A DNA stretch of 64,000 bases. Origin: Filosporella fistucella (Eukaryota > Ascomycota > Leotiomycetes > Helotiales). The stretch covers positions 1,302,001 through 1,366,000 of the forward strand of contig JAQJZZ010000001.1 in the NCBI GenBank assembly GCA_030077755.1. Direction: 5' to 3'. The first letter of the stretch is position 1; the number at the start of each line of letters is the position of its first letter. Positions 1 through 13,300 of the stretch are shown piece by piece. The notes beneath the pieces are model-generated. The model was given only the letters and a program-made list of their open reading frames with translations. It did not search any database and was not told the DNA's origin. A program made the translations under genes and the position numbers.

Positions 1-1464
1 TATTATGTGCCGGCGTGACCATGATGGCCATTTCGTAGTATAGATTTAGGCCTGAAAGTTTGAATTAGATGTAATTTCTGAGCACTTGAAACATCGTTGA
101 ATATAGGGATGGCAAATTGAGAGATGATTGTTCGGAAAGTAAAAAAAATAGGCTATCGAGCTAGTTCGTTGTAGGAGCCAGAATTGAGGTAATGCTATTC
201 CTTATTTGTAGATGACGCAACAAGAGTTTTGCAGATGAAATCATTATTGATTTGAGCTGCCAATAGCTAGTGACGGAAACCTTGCCTGGAGCTGACCCAG
301 TCAAGCTCCCGTTCAAAAAATTATGCGAATTCGTGAACACTCTGCCCGGCTTTTGTTCGATGTAAGCTCACATTGCGAGACTCTCTACCCTCAAGTCAGT
401 GCTATGTCTGCGACAGTTTCCGCTTTCTTCTAGCCTTAACAATCTAATATAAATCGTGCCCTGCTAAACTGAAATCAGTAACGGCGGCCTGTGTCAGGAA
501 AATGACGTTCGGTCGATAATGCTTCCTTCTTTTCCATCCTATGTCCTCTCTGTGCAACTACCTGTCGTTGCTTGAGAAAGGGAAAATATGCCAGATTCCT
601 GTGAAGTAGATCTTCGTGCCGTATTGAGATAAAACTGGGATCTATACCATCCTCCAGCAACAATGTGCCATCGCCGTACCATGACCCGGCCTTGTCTTGA
701 CATGCGAGCTGCCACACCGGCATCCATGTGTATTGATTAGGCCATGTTCCCCTCTTCTGGAATCTGACGTTGTTCGGGCAGTGTATGAACTCGATGCCTA
801 GCAGTGCTTGCCTTGAGGTCAGCCGCTGAGCAAGGCCTTAGAGCTCGGCGCTTTCGATAGATGAAGGCTTGAAAAAAAGGAGTAGAGCTGTAGTAGACAG
901 TTGTTCTCGCTCCTTGGGAGGTGAATTATTGCTATTCCCTGCATCTGTCGACCGAGGTGCTTCGCAGCCGCCGAGGTTCTTTGCCAAAGACATTGGCGTG
1001 TCTTAAAAATGATGTGAATGTGAAAGAAACAAGACATTGTAGTTGAAAACTTAGAGGATGATCTGAGAAACGGTGGAATTGAACCTTACGTCCAATCATT
1101 TTTTTCTGTTGGAGGAAAGAGCTAACCTGACATACTTTACGCAAAGAAACGTTGCTTGTAATGCTTAATGTGCGATAAATGAACGAAAATGTAAAGGGTG
1201 AAACGAATCCCCGAGATCACTGATATATTGATCACGACGTCAGAGAGCCCTAATTTTCAATATAGGAACGCAGGAGGAATGTAGAGCAGATTGTGTTCCT
1301 GCTCGACATCATTTCGTTTATTGCGTTCCTGTGATTCAAGCCTCATGACTGGGCCGTAATGAATGTCTGGAATGCAGGATATGAGATAGAAATCCCGACA
1401 AGAGCAAGATCGTCACAGCCGACAAATATCAATTACGATACATGGAATAAAGTACACGGCAGTT
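1..1464. other. No gene recognised at left edge
   Basis: Reading frames here are short (82 codons or fewer), overlap in several frames and match no family I know. A minus-strand frame at 475-723 begins with an ordinary-looking stretch but has no partner exon with plausible splice sites. The right part is the 3' flank of the URI-like gene. I see no RNA gene or convincing repeat. Confidence 0.5.
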
Positions 1465-3249
1465 CTATGATCTTGCCAATCTCGCTGCCTTGAACCTACT
1501 GACTTTCTTCGGACCACCTTCTTCCTCAGTAAACGGCACGATTTCGCTTTCTTCCTCCTTCAGAAACCCACCTTGTCGTTGTATCATCCTATTTCTCATT
1601 TTGTGATATTCTGTAGCGACTTCTTGGTTCAGGAGATGTGGATCAAACTCGTCGGGGGCTGATGCAGATACACCCACCGCAACATCGCGCTCAACGACTG
1701 TTGGTGCTAGTGTACGTCCTTCGGGGCCAGTTGGAACGGTGTTGGTATTATCTGCTGCCGGGCTGAACTGGATGGAAGTGGAAAACGGCTTCGGCGTCGA
1801 AGGCGTGGCGGGATAGAGTGGAAAATTCGTGTGTCCCGACGAGGCCAAGGGTCCGTTGACAACATTTGGAGCCTTAGATCTTGCTGCTTTGAATCGAGAT
1901 TGCTTTTGAGGTGTAGGTACTGCTGCTTGCACGGGTGCTGATCGCTCAATGATATCACTGACTGGCGCAACCTTTTCCCTGGTAGGAAGAGCTAGTTTCG
2001 GAGCTTCAGGAGCTGGTGAAATGTCAAGCTCCTCAGAAAATCGTACAGATTTTTTCGCAGATATGCCTTTTTCGCCTATTTCTTTAGAAGTCTCCCCGAA
2101 ATTTTGGGAGGCAGCAGAATCTGGTTGACTGATTGTAACACGTCCAATGCCTTCGTCAACGACATTGTAGTCACTAGCTTTCTTTCCAATGTTTTCCATA
2201 GCTCTTACACCCAAACGTTCTTCTAAATCAATCATTCGTTGGCGGATCTCGTCAGTGACAACCTTCCCAGTAGATCTACCAAAAGCATCTTCATCATCAA
2301 CACTGCTTGCGTCGTCAACTTCGTAATCATCCTCTGTCCAATCGCTGCCCTCTTCTAGCTCTAATTCTGCGACCACAGCCCCGACTTCAGACATACCATA
2401 TTGTAGCATTTCTCGTCGCAAGGCAGCATCTTCGGGTGATTCGTCTTTCGGTATGACAGGAGGCTCGGTGGGTTTGGCTTCAGCTTGCTTCGCCAGCTTC
2501 ATGATATCTTCCAATCTCTTCGCCGTTTGTGACTTTTCTGGCTCTGGACCTGGCTTCGTGTCTTCAGCAAATGAAACTCCTTTCTTTGTAGATTTTGGGT
2601 AGATCTGCTGTGGCTTGATAATCTTATCTTGGACCCTCGAGCTGCTTTCGGGTTTCGAAAATTCCTTAGGATCAGGCAATGGGATTTTCGTATCTAAAGG
2701 AGTATCTGCTGGCAAATCTGTAATACCAGCTTTTTTGAGAACCTCGAGGAGCTGTGGTTTCGCACTTCCGGGCGTTGTAAGGTGACTAGAGATTATGTTG
2801 CCCTCTTCATCCAGCTCCTCTACAATCTCAGTCACCGGCAGACCCTCCTCATTTCTCACTTCAGGCGTACTGATGATACTGGCTGCCGCGAGTTTCTCCT
2901 CTGCCGTGGTGATCTGCTTTTGAACCGTCCGTACATTCTGCTCAACATAATCTAATCGTCTGTCCAAGAGATTTACGACTTGGGCAGCACTCCTTGGACG
3001 TCCCACCCCTAGAATTTCGTCCACCTCTTTCTTGTTGACCAAGTCACCTTCATATGCACGTCCGATAGCAAGTAATTGTTCTCTATTTGGTGTAGGGTTC
3101 GCAGACAGAATCTCTTCCTTGAGCCCCTCGTATTCTGCCTCCCAAGTCTGCCAGTGCCGCAAAGACTTCCGCAGCTTCTCTATATTTTCTTCCAGCATCT
3201 GCCGATGTCTCTCGAGATCTAGAAAGCTATCCTTCACTGCCAAAGCCAT
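1465..3249 (-). CDS. URI/Bud27-like unconventional prefoldin protein
   Basis: Single exon, 594 aa, ATG at 3249. The first ~125 residues form two heptad-rich helices (starting near LERHRQMLEENIEKL, then YVEQNVRTVQKQI) separated by a short conserved linker, as in prefoldin alpha-type subunits. The rest is long, charged and disordered, with acidic patches and a basic C-terminus ending SRFKAARLARS. This layout is that of URI/Bud27, an R2TP/prefoldin-like chaperone partner that helps assemble RNA polymerases and links TOR signalling to translation; fungal members carry a C-terminal DUF3835-type region. SRFKAAR occurs twice, near residue 455 and at the end. Two RVxF-like phosphatase-docking motifs sit at residues 223-227 and 400-404. 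The gene is divergent from the Ppc89-like gene. Family assignment rests on architecture and the SRFKAAR motif, not an alignment. Confidence 0.75.
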   Translation of the reverse strand: MALAVKDSFLDLERHRQMLEENIEKLRKSLRHWQTWEAEYEGLKEEILSANPTPNREQLLAIGRAYEGDLVNKKEVDEILGVGRPRSAAQVVNLLDRRLDYVEQNVRTVQKQITTAEEKLAAASIISTPEVRNEEGLPVTEIVEELDEEGNIISSHLTTPGSAKPQLLEVLKKAGITDLPADTPLDTKIPLPDPKEFSKPESSSRVQDKIIKPQQIYPKSTKKGVSFAEDTKPGPEPEKSQTAKRLEDIMKLAKQAEAKPTEPPVIPKDESPEDAALRREMLQYGMSEVGAVVAELELEEGSDWTEDDYEVDDASSVDDEDAFGRSTGKVVTDEIRQRMIDLEERLGVRAMENIGKKASDYNVVDEGIGRVTISQPDSAASQNFGETSKEIGEKGISAKKSVRFSEELDISPAPEAPKLALPTREKVAPVSDIIERSAPVQAAVPTPQKQSRFKAARSKAPNVVNGPLASSGHTNFPLYPATPSTPKPFSTSIQFSPAADNTNTVPTGPEGRTLAPTVVERDVAVGVSASAPDEFDPHLLNQEVATEYHKMRNRMIQRQGGFLKEEESEIVPFTEEEGGPKKVSRFKAARLARS

Positions 3250-4080
3250 GCTGGGCCAGCTTCACTCTGTTCCTATAGTCCCCCTCCTGCGGCGTCCACA
3301 GATTACGTAAGCGAGAAGCCCTACGGGAGCGATGAGACCATAATGCGCGATTTTTCGAGTAAAAAAAGAGATACTGGCGTGGTTGGAATCGTATTTGGCG
3401 CAAAGCTTGAAGATTTTTTGAAGTTCACGAGAAAAATGACGGCTTAAACGCGGCAATGCTGAGAATTCAGATGAAAGCTGACAATTGGCTGAGAGACGCT
3501 ATCAGCACGTGATACTCATGCACCTTCCCTCAATCCGTGGCGGGGCAAGCGAAGCAGGGGGTGAGACAATTCGGTCGACGGTGGCGTTCCACTACTTATT
3601 ACACTGATAATTATCTCCACGTTGCTGTGACGATCTTAAATACGCGCCCGGAGGTCTGCTCATGATGCACGAAAAGAATGAATTAAAAAGATCTAAAAAC
3701 GATAAAATATTGCAATTAATCGGAAAATTATACTACATTGCTCCTTCCTTCTCTCTCTCTTCTGCAACTCCGCCTAAGCCAAATGCGAATGGCGCGGTGG
3801 CCCGTTGAAATGCACTAAATTGGAGTCTACTTCAGGCTTCTCCCCCGGCAAAACCGACTCGCCCCTACAACAAATTTCCAAAATCCGTACCCGCACTCTG
3901 CTCTCACAAGCTTTCACAACTTTCACAACTCGCATAACTCAAAAATTTCACGTGATATAGACCCACAATTAAGCTCGCTTAATTGTTCCAAGACTTGTTT
4001 ACTTCATGTACACTTCGCTCATAGCACTTCTTTTGTTGACTATTGTCCGTGTTCAAATCACCTTCGACAATCCAAGAAAA
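3250..4080. promoter_or_regulatory. Divergent promoter with two CACGTG boxes
   Basis: This 831-bp spacer separates the minus-strand URI-like start from the plus-strand Ppc89-like start. Two perfect CACGTG E-box palindromes lie at 3506-3511 and 3949-3954, one near each gene. A pyrimidine-rich tract (about 3738-3765) and a duplicated CTTTCACAAC (about 3910-3930) precede the Ppc89-like gene, typical of fungal core promoters. CACGTG is bound by bHLH factors in fungi; a regulatory role here is inference. Confidence 0.45.
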
Positions 4081-7000
4081 ATGGCGACCCAACAATCAAT
4101 CGCATCCTCTACTGGATCCCAACACGGTACAGTCGGTACTGACACGTCAACTTTCTCATCTATCCATGATTTCGATCCTGACCACGACGACGAAGCTCTC
4201 ATGTCTACCGATCTCATGCCCGAGTTTTCCCAAAAACTCCCTAAACTTCGCGACACCGCGAGAAAATATAATCGCTTTGGATCCGTTAACTCTACCCGCT
4301 CTGGAGTTAAACAACCCGAGTTCGTCATAAATACCTCTGCGATTGGACGCGCCTTTCCTGAGTTCTCTGGAGGATTCAGCTCTGATGAAGCTCTCTCTGC
4401 CGAATTGAACCGTGGACGTAAACAAAAACGATCCAACAATTCTTATACAGCCCAATACTCTGGCGACACCAATTCACCAGCTGTTCGTATTGGCAATGAT
4501 GTGCACTTCAACCATACACCACAGCGAGGAAGTATGAAGACCGCTTCCATCCCCAAAGACGCGTTGCGCAACAAACAAACTCCACTCGAGGATACAGCAT
4601 CTGGCCGTCTCAATATTGAGCAGCAGAAGCCAACTCAACAACCTACCGCTCAAAATTATTCCACCAACTCTCGATTCACTTCGCGCTCCAGTCGCGTCGA
4701 AGTTGTCTATACCGAGAATCTTACACCTACCCCGAAGAGTCAACCTAAAGCCACTCAAGTTAGTACAGGGGACAATCGCGTTGATGTTGAGGAGAAGGAG
4801 AACGTCCCACCTGCTCCGCAAGCCAACGTCAACAATTCTGGAATCACTTCTCGCTCTGAGCGTGTTGAAGTTGAGCAAAAACATAATACATCTGCGACGC
4901 AACAGAATGCCAGCAGCACTCGGCATCTCGTTCGCCCCAAACGCGCTGGTGTTGAACATAGAGAGAATGCCACGCCTACTTCGAAGAGTCATCCAACCAG
5001 TTCTCGCACCAATACACGGGACCATCGCGTTGAAGTTGATCACAAAGAGAATATTGCACCAACTTCGAAGAACCATTCTGCAAGCTCTCAAATTAATACT
5101 CAAGACAATCGCGTTGACATTGAGGGGAAGGAAAATATACCACCTACTTCGAAAAACAATGCCAACAAATCTCCTGTGCAATCTAATCAAGCAGTTGATG
5201 CAAACAATGCAACATCTGCTCATAGACATAACACAAAGGCCAAACTCGCCAACCCTACACAACAATCATTTGACTTCCCTGGAGTACCTGAGTCTTCTGA
5301 GCAAGGTACTGGTATAATCAACGCCAAAGAAGGCGTCCCAGTATTTTCGAGGCATGGAAGGGCGGAAACTAAGAACCCCTCTGCACGCTATATGCGCAAG
5401 GGTAAGAACCGAGCTGTTGATGGTTTTGATAACCCTATGGAGGAGGAAGAGATTTGGAAGATGGTGGATGACTTGCGTGACACTGTTGGGCAACAGCAAG
5501 TTATTATTGGGCAGCTTGAACGAGACAACAATCAGTTGGCTCTCGAGAAGAGGAGAATGCGGGACCAGGCAGATAGTGTTTTGGATACCAATGGCGGCCC
5601 AGCATTGCAGGCGCATGCAATGGCTTTGCAGAAAGAGTTAGATGCCCTTAAGCGTACCAATGCATCTCTCGAGGAACAAAACAAACAACACATATTGGAA
5701 ATCGCCAAGTTCCACAAGATGCCACCAGAGAACGAATCCCTTTTAAGGGAACGAAATGATGCTTTCGCTCAACTTGATTCAACAAGAGAAATGAATCAAA
5801 GGCTGAGAGCTGAAAGAAATGAGCTCTTAGGACAGCTCACTGATGCGCAGGATCATCTTCGCTGCGCACAAGAAGACAACAATCACCTTCGAACTGAGAA
5901 CGACAACTTTTTCAACGAACTGAAAGCTTTGCGTGAACAGATTCAGGGTTTGAATGAAGACGCTCAACAACTCGAGCAAGATAGAGATGTTATGAACATG
6001 CAAAACAAGCGATTGAGTACACAACTTTACAATGCTGAACAGAATGTTCTGAAGTTGAAAGATACCAACGAGGACCTGGATCATCTGAGGATGAAAAATG
6101 GTGCCGATCTTTACACCAAGGACCATGAGATAGCTAAGCTCACCAAAGATAACAATGAGTTGAAGCAGAATATCTTTGATCTCAAGAACGAGATCCAGAA
6201 GCTGTATCAGCAACTGGACGCAAGGAAAGTTTCCTCCACTCGAACATCCAAGGTGTCGACGAAGTCTATTCAGGAGGATACCGTCCACAGTACCCATACG
6301 GTACAGTCGATTAAATCTAACCGCCCTAGGTCACGATCAGATGATGGAAATGCCAGCGATCGATCAGAACGATCCATCTCATCGAAACGACCTCAGTCAC
6401 GCGTTGTCCGCATTGAGCAGGGCAACCAAGCAGACCGACCTAACTCACGTGCATCTCACGTCGAACATGGCAACTCATCAAACCGCCCTACCTCACGTGC
6501 ATCGCTAGTTGAACAAGGCAAGTCATCAAATCGACCTGACTCTCGTGTATCCCACGTTGAGCATACCTATCAATCCAACCGACCGCAATCACGTTCATCA
6601 CATATTGAACAGATTAGCAATCAGAAGTCCCAAATGGAGACTCAGAAATCAAGAGATAACGCCACGGAATACCTTGCCCAAGATATAGAGGCTTCGTTTC
6701 ATGAACAGAACAATGTTGGCAAACGTCCAACACTGTCATCTGAAGCTCGAATTGTCCTTGATAGTTTGTGTAAACACGAAACCGAAAATTGCTCCAAATG
6801 CAAATTAATCATCACCAATGGTTTGAACAAGAGACAAACCATGCGTGTCGAAAAGCCTATTCCAACATCTTCACAGGAGAATGAGGGAGTTGGTCCATCA
6901 GTAGCGCCAGGCGTTGCATTGGCTGCCGTTATCAAGAGTCTCGTTGACGAACACTCACACTTGAAAGTGAGTTATGCACGAGCTCAATCCCGCTATGATG

Positions 7001-7341
7001 AAGCACAGCGCAACAACAAGAGGGAGGAGAGAAAGGCATTGAAGAAGAAGTTGGATGCTCTACTTCTACAGATGGAAGTCAGAGCAGATCAGTTGTACAA
7101 TTTGTACCAAGTACTTGAGGGTCAGAAGCAAGCTGGCCAGGAGATGACACAAGATGAGTTGGATGTCACATTAATTGGACACGGAATTGTTGTGGATGAG
7201 GAGGACTTGACAGTGGATTTCACCAGAAGCACTTGCAAGAGTGTCAAAAGCACCAGAAGCGTTCGAATTACCAGAAATGTCGGTAACAGCACAATCGGCT
7301 CGACTGAATCATTGCCATGGGAGGGCATCGTTTCAAGATAA
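4081..7341 (+). CDS. Ppc89/Cep57-like spindle pole body scaffold protein
   Basis: Single exon. I start at the ATG at 4081 (AAAAATGGCG context, 1086 aa), not at the in-frame ATG at 4006, whose extra 25 residues are a hydrophobic stretch read from leader sequence. The N-terminus has the LPKLRDTARKYNRF-type segment seen in fungal Ppc89 relatives. Residues ~205-365 are a 28-residue tandem repeat carrying three KEN motifs. A long coiled coil spans ~450-715. A 16-residue RPxSR repeat lies at ~770-850. A Cys cluster (LCKHETENCSKC) lies near 893-905, and a C-terminal helical region (~944-1010) matches the Cep57 microtubule-binding type domain. S. pombe Ppc89 anchors the septation-initiation scaffold at the spindle pole body. 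The role here is inferred from domain order. Confidence 0.75.
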   Translation: MATQQSIASSTGSQHGTVGTDTSTFSSIHDFDPDHDDEALMSTDLMPEFSQKLPKLRDTARKYNRFGSVNSTRSGVKQPEFVINTSAIGRAFPEFSGGFSSDEALSAELNRGRKQKRSNNSYTAQYSGDTNSPAVRIGNDVHFNHTPQRGSMKTASIPKDALRNKQTPLEDTASGRLNIEQQKPTQQPTAQNYSTNSRFTSRSSRVEVVYTENLTPTPKSQPKATQVSTGDNRVDVEEKENVPPAPQANVNNSGITSRSERVEVEQKHNTSATQQNASSTRHLVRPKRAGVEHRENATPTSKSHPTSSRTNTRDHRVEVDHKENIAPTSKNHSASSQINTQDNRVDIEGKENIPPTSKNNANKSPVQSNQAVDANNATSAHRHNTKAKLANPTQQSFDFPGVPESSEQGTGIINAKEGVPVFSRHGRAETKNPSARYMRKGKNRAVDGFDNPMEEEEIWKMVDDLRDTVGQQQVIIGQLERDNNQLALEKRRMRDQADSVLDTNGGPALQAHAMALQKELDALKRTNASLEEQNKQHILEIAKFHKMPPENESLLRERNDAFAQLDSTREMNQRLRAERNELLGQLTDAQDHLRCAQEDNNHLRTENDNFFNELKALREQIQGLNEDAQQLEQDRDVMNMQNKRLSTQLYNAEQNVLKLKDTNEDLDHLRMKNGADLYTKDHEIAKLTKDNNELKQNIFDLKNEIQKLYQQLDARKVSSTRTSKVSTKSIQEDTVHSTHTVQSIKSNRPRSRSDDGNASDRSERSISSKRPQSRVVRIEQGNQADRPNSRASHVEHGNSSNRPTSRASLVEQGKSSNRPDSRVSHVEHTYQSNRPQSRSSHIEQISNQKSQMETQKSRDNATEYLAQDIEASFHEQNNVGKRPTLSSEARIVLDSLCKHETENCSKCKLIITNGLNKRQTMRVEKPIPTSSQENEGVGPSVAPGVALAAVIKSLVDEHSHLKVSYARAQSRYDEAQRNNKREERKALKKKLDALLLQMEVRADQLYNLYQVLEGQKQAGQEMTQDELDVTLIGHGIVVDEEDLTVDFTRSTCKSVKSTRSVRITRNVGNSTIGSTESLPWEGIVSR

Positions 7342-10300
7342 TCGAAGAGAGAAGATGGAGAGCATGGAAAGAGATGAATGGAATGGGGTGGTTTGAAAGT
7401 GAGGAGTTGTTTGCTGCTTTGCTGCTTTGCTTTTTTGGGGGACAGTGAATGAGCGTTTGGAGTTGATACAGAGATGAATTGTATTGATAGCATGGCTTTG
7501 GATGAATGTTTGATATCGCGGCGTTTGTAAGAAGCTGCGAGGAGCATTGGAATTGGAATAGCAATGGTGTTCAAGGAATCAATGGATGGAGTTTGAGGTA
7601 TCGGGCATTGTCTGGGTTTTGTTTTCAAAAAGGCGTTATAGGGTACAATTGGATTCGACCAGAAGACTGGTCTCTAGAATAGGAATGAAACTCAAATCAA
7701 GTAATCAAATTCCACTCCCCTGAGTGATTTTGAATAGCGTTTCACGATACAGCTTTATTTACTTGGCGAGGGTCAGGATTTAGATCCAGCGTATTGAGAA
7801 CCACCTAGGGAACAGGAATTAACTTAAAAGCAATTGTCAAGTGTACGTCTCCGCCAAACTTGCCAAAGCCCGAACCCACGATGTCTCCTGGGGCAAGACG
7901 TTGAAAATTTAAGTCCTAATATATATGACGTAAGCTAGTAGCTTTTATTCATTGGTCTGATCATCAAATTGCAGCGAACATTCAAGTTCGAAATTCAAGT
8001 CGTTATGCTTTTCCTTAAGCTTGAGAACCCACGACGGTGCTTCTAGATTAGGATCGCGCACTGGAAGGTGGAGAAATTTGTCTGTCATCTTGCAAGAGAG
8101 GTAATTTTTTTATGTTTAGACATTGCGATGGTTTAAATTGTTTTGAATAAGAGACTGGCTACCCTGTTTCTGAGGAAAAATATGAACTGGGCCGGATTGT
8201 GTTGGTAGTGCCACGTTGCGGCGAAGCTTTGGAGGGGAAGTGAGAATGGAGGTCCGGGAGCATGGCCGAAAGCCCATCAATAGATTCAAATAATATGATG
8301 GCGGCAAGATTAGTCGCATGTCATCGAGTTGAAGTAATGTGATGTCTTGAATGAATGATCCGTTTACCATTCCTGTAACGAAACTCTAATATCCTGGTAC
8401 AAGACGATTGATTCCAAACACTTCCCACTAGCAAATGTTCCGACCAGTCTTCCACCTTTCGCTCTCCAAACTCTAGAGCCTCGAAGCACATCCATGCTCT
8501 TCTTTATCTCTATTGCAGAAACGAGTGTAACACTGTGCTCCTGATTTTACCAGCTCTGAGCACCATGCACCATTGAGATAGGAAAGAACCCTAGGCAAGA
8601 TGACCAGATACTGAATGATGAAACGAGAAGCCATAATTCTGAAAAGAGAAGAAAAGAATTTGAGCGAGTGTATTGAAAGAAATAATCAAAATCCGGAATC
8701 AGAACCCAAACTTGTTTAATAAGACGTAAAAAACTCATCCGCTCAAAACAACGGCGCTCTCTTCCTTCGAATCGGCCTATCCTTCCTCATTTGTCTCTTG
8801 ACGTTGATTGGTGTTGGTTCTGCTTGTGCTAATATAGTATATGTTCCTAAAGTTTCGGAAGGAAGGGTATATATCACAGTCCCGATAGTGAGCGCTGTAT
8901 TGGTGCCAATTGCGAGTTTCTGATCTGCAGGCCATGTAGACATTGTGTATGCTGTGCCGCAAGTCGTTACTACGGTTGCGGCTTTGCTTGTTGTTGGTAA
9001 TGGGGTTGTTGATCCTGGGGTGGTGGTGGTCGTAGTGGTAGTGGTTGTTGTGGGCTTTGGAGGAGGGGCACTGGATGTAGTTGGCGGGATTGAAGTGGTG
9101 GGAGGAGTCGATGAGGGAGTGACCGATGCCGGGGGAGTTGATGAGGCCGAACTGGACGATGATGAAGCAGGTTCTGGTGTTACGGTAGTGCTCGTGCTCG
9201 CTGGTAACTAAATGCTAGTTAGATATAAATTGCTGAAGTATCTCAAACACGACTTACAGGTACGACAGTCACAGTTGTTTCTTTCACAACAGTGGATGTC
9301 GAAAGTGGTATCGTTGCTGTTTTAGTGAATGTGGTTTTTATCAAGGATGTGCCAGAAGTGATGGTTTTGATCGATTCAACAAGGGATGTAGTGTATGTAA
9401 CCGTGTTGTAAAGCGTGACGAGGGTCATGCAACTTGTTGCAGCAGTATTTGAACAGATAGAAGTTTGAGTAGTAATCGTTTCAGTGGAAATAATTGCAAC
9501 ATTGGTAGTTGCTCCAGGCGTAGTCGATGTCGCAGATGAGGATGATGGTGATGTAGGTACTGGTGTGGAATCTATCGTCGCTATTGACTCGTTAGTGAAC
9601 TAGAACTCTATTCCAAAAGATTAAAACTTACCAACAGAGGTGCTAATACGCCCATCGGAGTAAGTCATAAGCGTTGTTGAAACAGATTTGTGCGTAATAT
9701 ATTGCGTCTCCACAGAGAAGATTTCCGTGGTGCGAGTGGACACACTTTCCGCCGCGGCTGCATTGTCAACGCAAGTGACAAGATTTCCAAGAGTCAAGAG
9801 GATTGAACAGGTATAGAAGAGCTTCATTGTAGAGTATTTTCAATAGAAGGCAAGTTACTGCTCGTAATTGCTTGTAGTGTAGAAAGCTTGAAGGAGGAAG
9901 TATATGCTGATGAGAAAAGAGGTCGAGATCAGCGGAGAGGGTCATACTTATCCATTGGCTTTATCTACCTGAAGGATTGGTAAACAGTTTATCAGCTTGC
10001 ACTGAGAGGACAGAAGTTTCAATCAGAATCAGCAAGGAAAATTTTGCCTTCAACACGGTCTAGACGAGTACTATTCCGAAAGACCCAACTTCCAACAAAA
10101 TCCACTCAACCTCCAACCCCAAAAAGCCTATTGATTGGCCAATTCCACGATCAGAAGACAACTAGTCCACAGAATCAAGATATTAAAAGACATGCTGTGA
10201 ACACAACTCCTGATCCTACAGCAAGAAACAAGACTATACTTCTTTGCCGCCCGGAACCGTTTCGCAAAAATGAAAAAGCACAAGGCAAAGAAAGGTTAAA

Positions 10301-13300
10301 GATATTTATATGCATAAGCAGGAGGGTGTTGAGTTGAGGATATGAAGGAGCTAGGTACGGCCGGGAGAGGGTCGGTTGGAAAAGAGAGGTTGAAACAGAT
10401 CTTTTGGAAAGCCTGTTCATCAGTTGACTTTGTTGGCTAACGATGATCATGGAAAATGAAAGGCAGGGAGAGGATGGTGACAAAAATATCAGAATGAATT
10501 CTCAAGACTATCTCCTGTCCTTGAAAAGATGAGGATGTTTCTAATTGTTCAACTTCCTTCTCCAGACGAAGCATCTCGAAATCAAGAGTTGGAAGCGGCT
10601 CAGTCTACTGTGCCGTCATCAATTGACCCTGCAGGTCGCCATCGGACGAACCGCGGAAAGGATGCGGGAGTGCCCCAGCAAAAATCCTGCATTTGGCCAC
10701 TTGCATGCAGAAGGATTGAAAAGACGAATTTCTGTACGGAGGTACATCTGTTGGTGTTTCGAGTATTTATATGTGGTTGGGAAACTCACCTTTGCTCCCT
10801 GGGAGACTGTTGGAGCAGTTGGGGGCCGAGGCACGGTTGAAATGGAAAGGACACGTCTTATGATATTGCTGGTTTTGGGCAGAACAATTGAATGTAATTC
10901 TGTATATTATGTTTCAGTGATGAAACATAGGATGTTGGTTTCTCAAGAGATTGAGAATGTGGTGTTCTAAGTATAAAGTCAAGTTGGAGGCTGGGTAGGG
11001 GGGGGGTTGGTGTGCTGATTAAATACCCCTGAATTGGGGTCATGATATTCCACTGTTTAGCGACCTTCAGGTGACTGAGAAACTAGCATATTTCTTCGGG
11101 CAATAAAGTGCGAGCCAGTTGAGCGATCTATGACAAGAACTTGGATAAAAACGTTTAACGATACTTTGAAATTAAGTAGACTTCACACTCTCCCTAACCA
11201 CAAATCGATTATGACGTCTCAGTTGTTGACCATTGGAAGAAGTTGTAGGACATTGGAAGGTATATATTTTGCTTCGCGCTGAAGATATGCTAGCCATGAT
11301 TGACTCCCATCTGTTAGCCTACTAGACATATTATTTTATATTCCTCAAAGAGCATCAGTGCCATCAATCTCGCTTGCTTCATGTCTGTAGAGGAAAGAAC
11401 ACTACGTCAATGCTTGAAAATACCGAATGGAGAGTCACTTCCATCCGTCAATTTCTACCCACATCGTCCATCCACTGAAAAAACTTGCCTGTCCCACCAG
11501 AAGAAGGACAAAAATCTCAAATGGCGACACTCCTACCAGTATACCGCAGTATCCGTGCATTGTAACCTTGTAATGAAGGCTGCCCACCATCTTTCCCATA
11601 TTCTCATTCGCCCCGAGAAGATGAGTTTCTCACTCCGTCCTCGCCTCCGTTCTCGTCTTGATAAATGCTTCTTGGTGGGATATCGGAAATCGGATACCAG
11701 GCTTTTCGCTTTACCACTTGCAGGCCTCGAAAAGTAGACGTAAGTTGAGTGTATATACGTGCCACCTTCACATAATCTCAGACGCGAATTTACTCCTTGC
11801 TCTAATTTTCGGCCCATAGAAAACAAGCACCCACGGCACAGCAGTCAACAATGCAGCAAGTCCTCCCAACAAACTCGCAGCACCTTGGAACGTCAAGCCT
11901 TGAAACATCTGTACCGTCACGAGCGGGAAAACACCACCTAGAATATTCCTGCAAAATGACTGAGCTGCAAGTGCAGAACTGGCATATCGATGGTACGTAT
12001 CAGCGAGATAATTGAATGTGGCAAGATAGATGGAATAGATCCCCATGGTTGCGCAGCCGATTGCCAAGGCAGGGACAATCCAGGGAATTGAAGAGAAGTG
12101 TGTCCAGCCGAACATGAAAAGTCCGATTGGGAGAAGAGCTGATTCGATACATGCAAAGTACAGACGGCCTTCTGGTGAGGAGAGATCGAGACTTTGTCGA
12201 AGGCGGCTGGGGTTTTCGATATTCTTCCCACTGGAGGTGAGATAGCGGGCCAGAAGTCGATCTTGATATATGGAGAGGATAGTGGAGAGAGTTGCTCCGA
12301 CCATCATAGCTGCGAAAACGGCGTTGGATTCCTGAAGACTGAAATTGTGGGAGGTGCCGAAGACGAGGGGTATTGATCCAAAGGTGAGGTATAGAACTGC
12401 CCATGCGAACGCGACCCAGAGCGAGAAGAAAAATACGACCGGTTCTGTGACGAGTAGATGGAATGGTCGATAGACTGATATTCCAATCATTTTGGTGATC
12501 GATTCGCGTTCTTCGTCCGACTTGACCTTCCACCTTACTCTCTGACTTTCCTGCTTTCCATCTCCAACAGACATATCGAATCCAATATAGCCGGCGTTTT
12601 CTCTCTCCTCATACCACTTATTCAAACGTTTCGCCTTTCGACTCAAAAGTATACTTCCTCTCGTCTCTTGGAAAAATATCGTCACAGCAGCGATCAATAG
12701 TCCACAGGTGACGACCTGGACCCAAAACACCCATCTCCAGTTGGTATTTTCGGCGATGAATCCTGATACTAACGGTCCCAATCCAGTCCCAAAGAGCGCT
12801 CCTCCTGAGAACAAAGCCATTGGCGTATTCCTCCCCTCTGCATGATACAAATCACTCACAACTCCTCCCACCATTGTCGAAAACACCGAGCTCCCACAGC
12901 CCACCCAGAATCTCGCAACTAGCATCCCAGGGAAACTATGCGTAACCGCACAGCATATTTGACATATCAGAAACAAGATGCCTGCTCCTACAAAGACGGG
13001 ATATCGTCCGTTGATTTCGGAGAAAGGAGCAAGTACCATTGGCGCGATAGCGAAGCCGGAACAGAATGTCGTGATGCCTACCACAACAGCAACTTTCGAG
13101 ACATTCCATTCGGCTGCCATTTGGTCAGCGGCTGGAGAATAGGATCCTGCTGTGTAGGCAGTGATGAGTGTTGCGAGGCATGAGAGCCATATCATGAAAT
13201 TCTTTCGGGATTCAGGCCAGTCGAACGGCGAAGTATACTTATTGAGATCTGGTTCTGGCGGTGGAGGTTGTGCTTCCGGATTTGAAGATATAGATGTTGA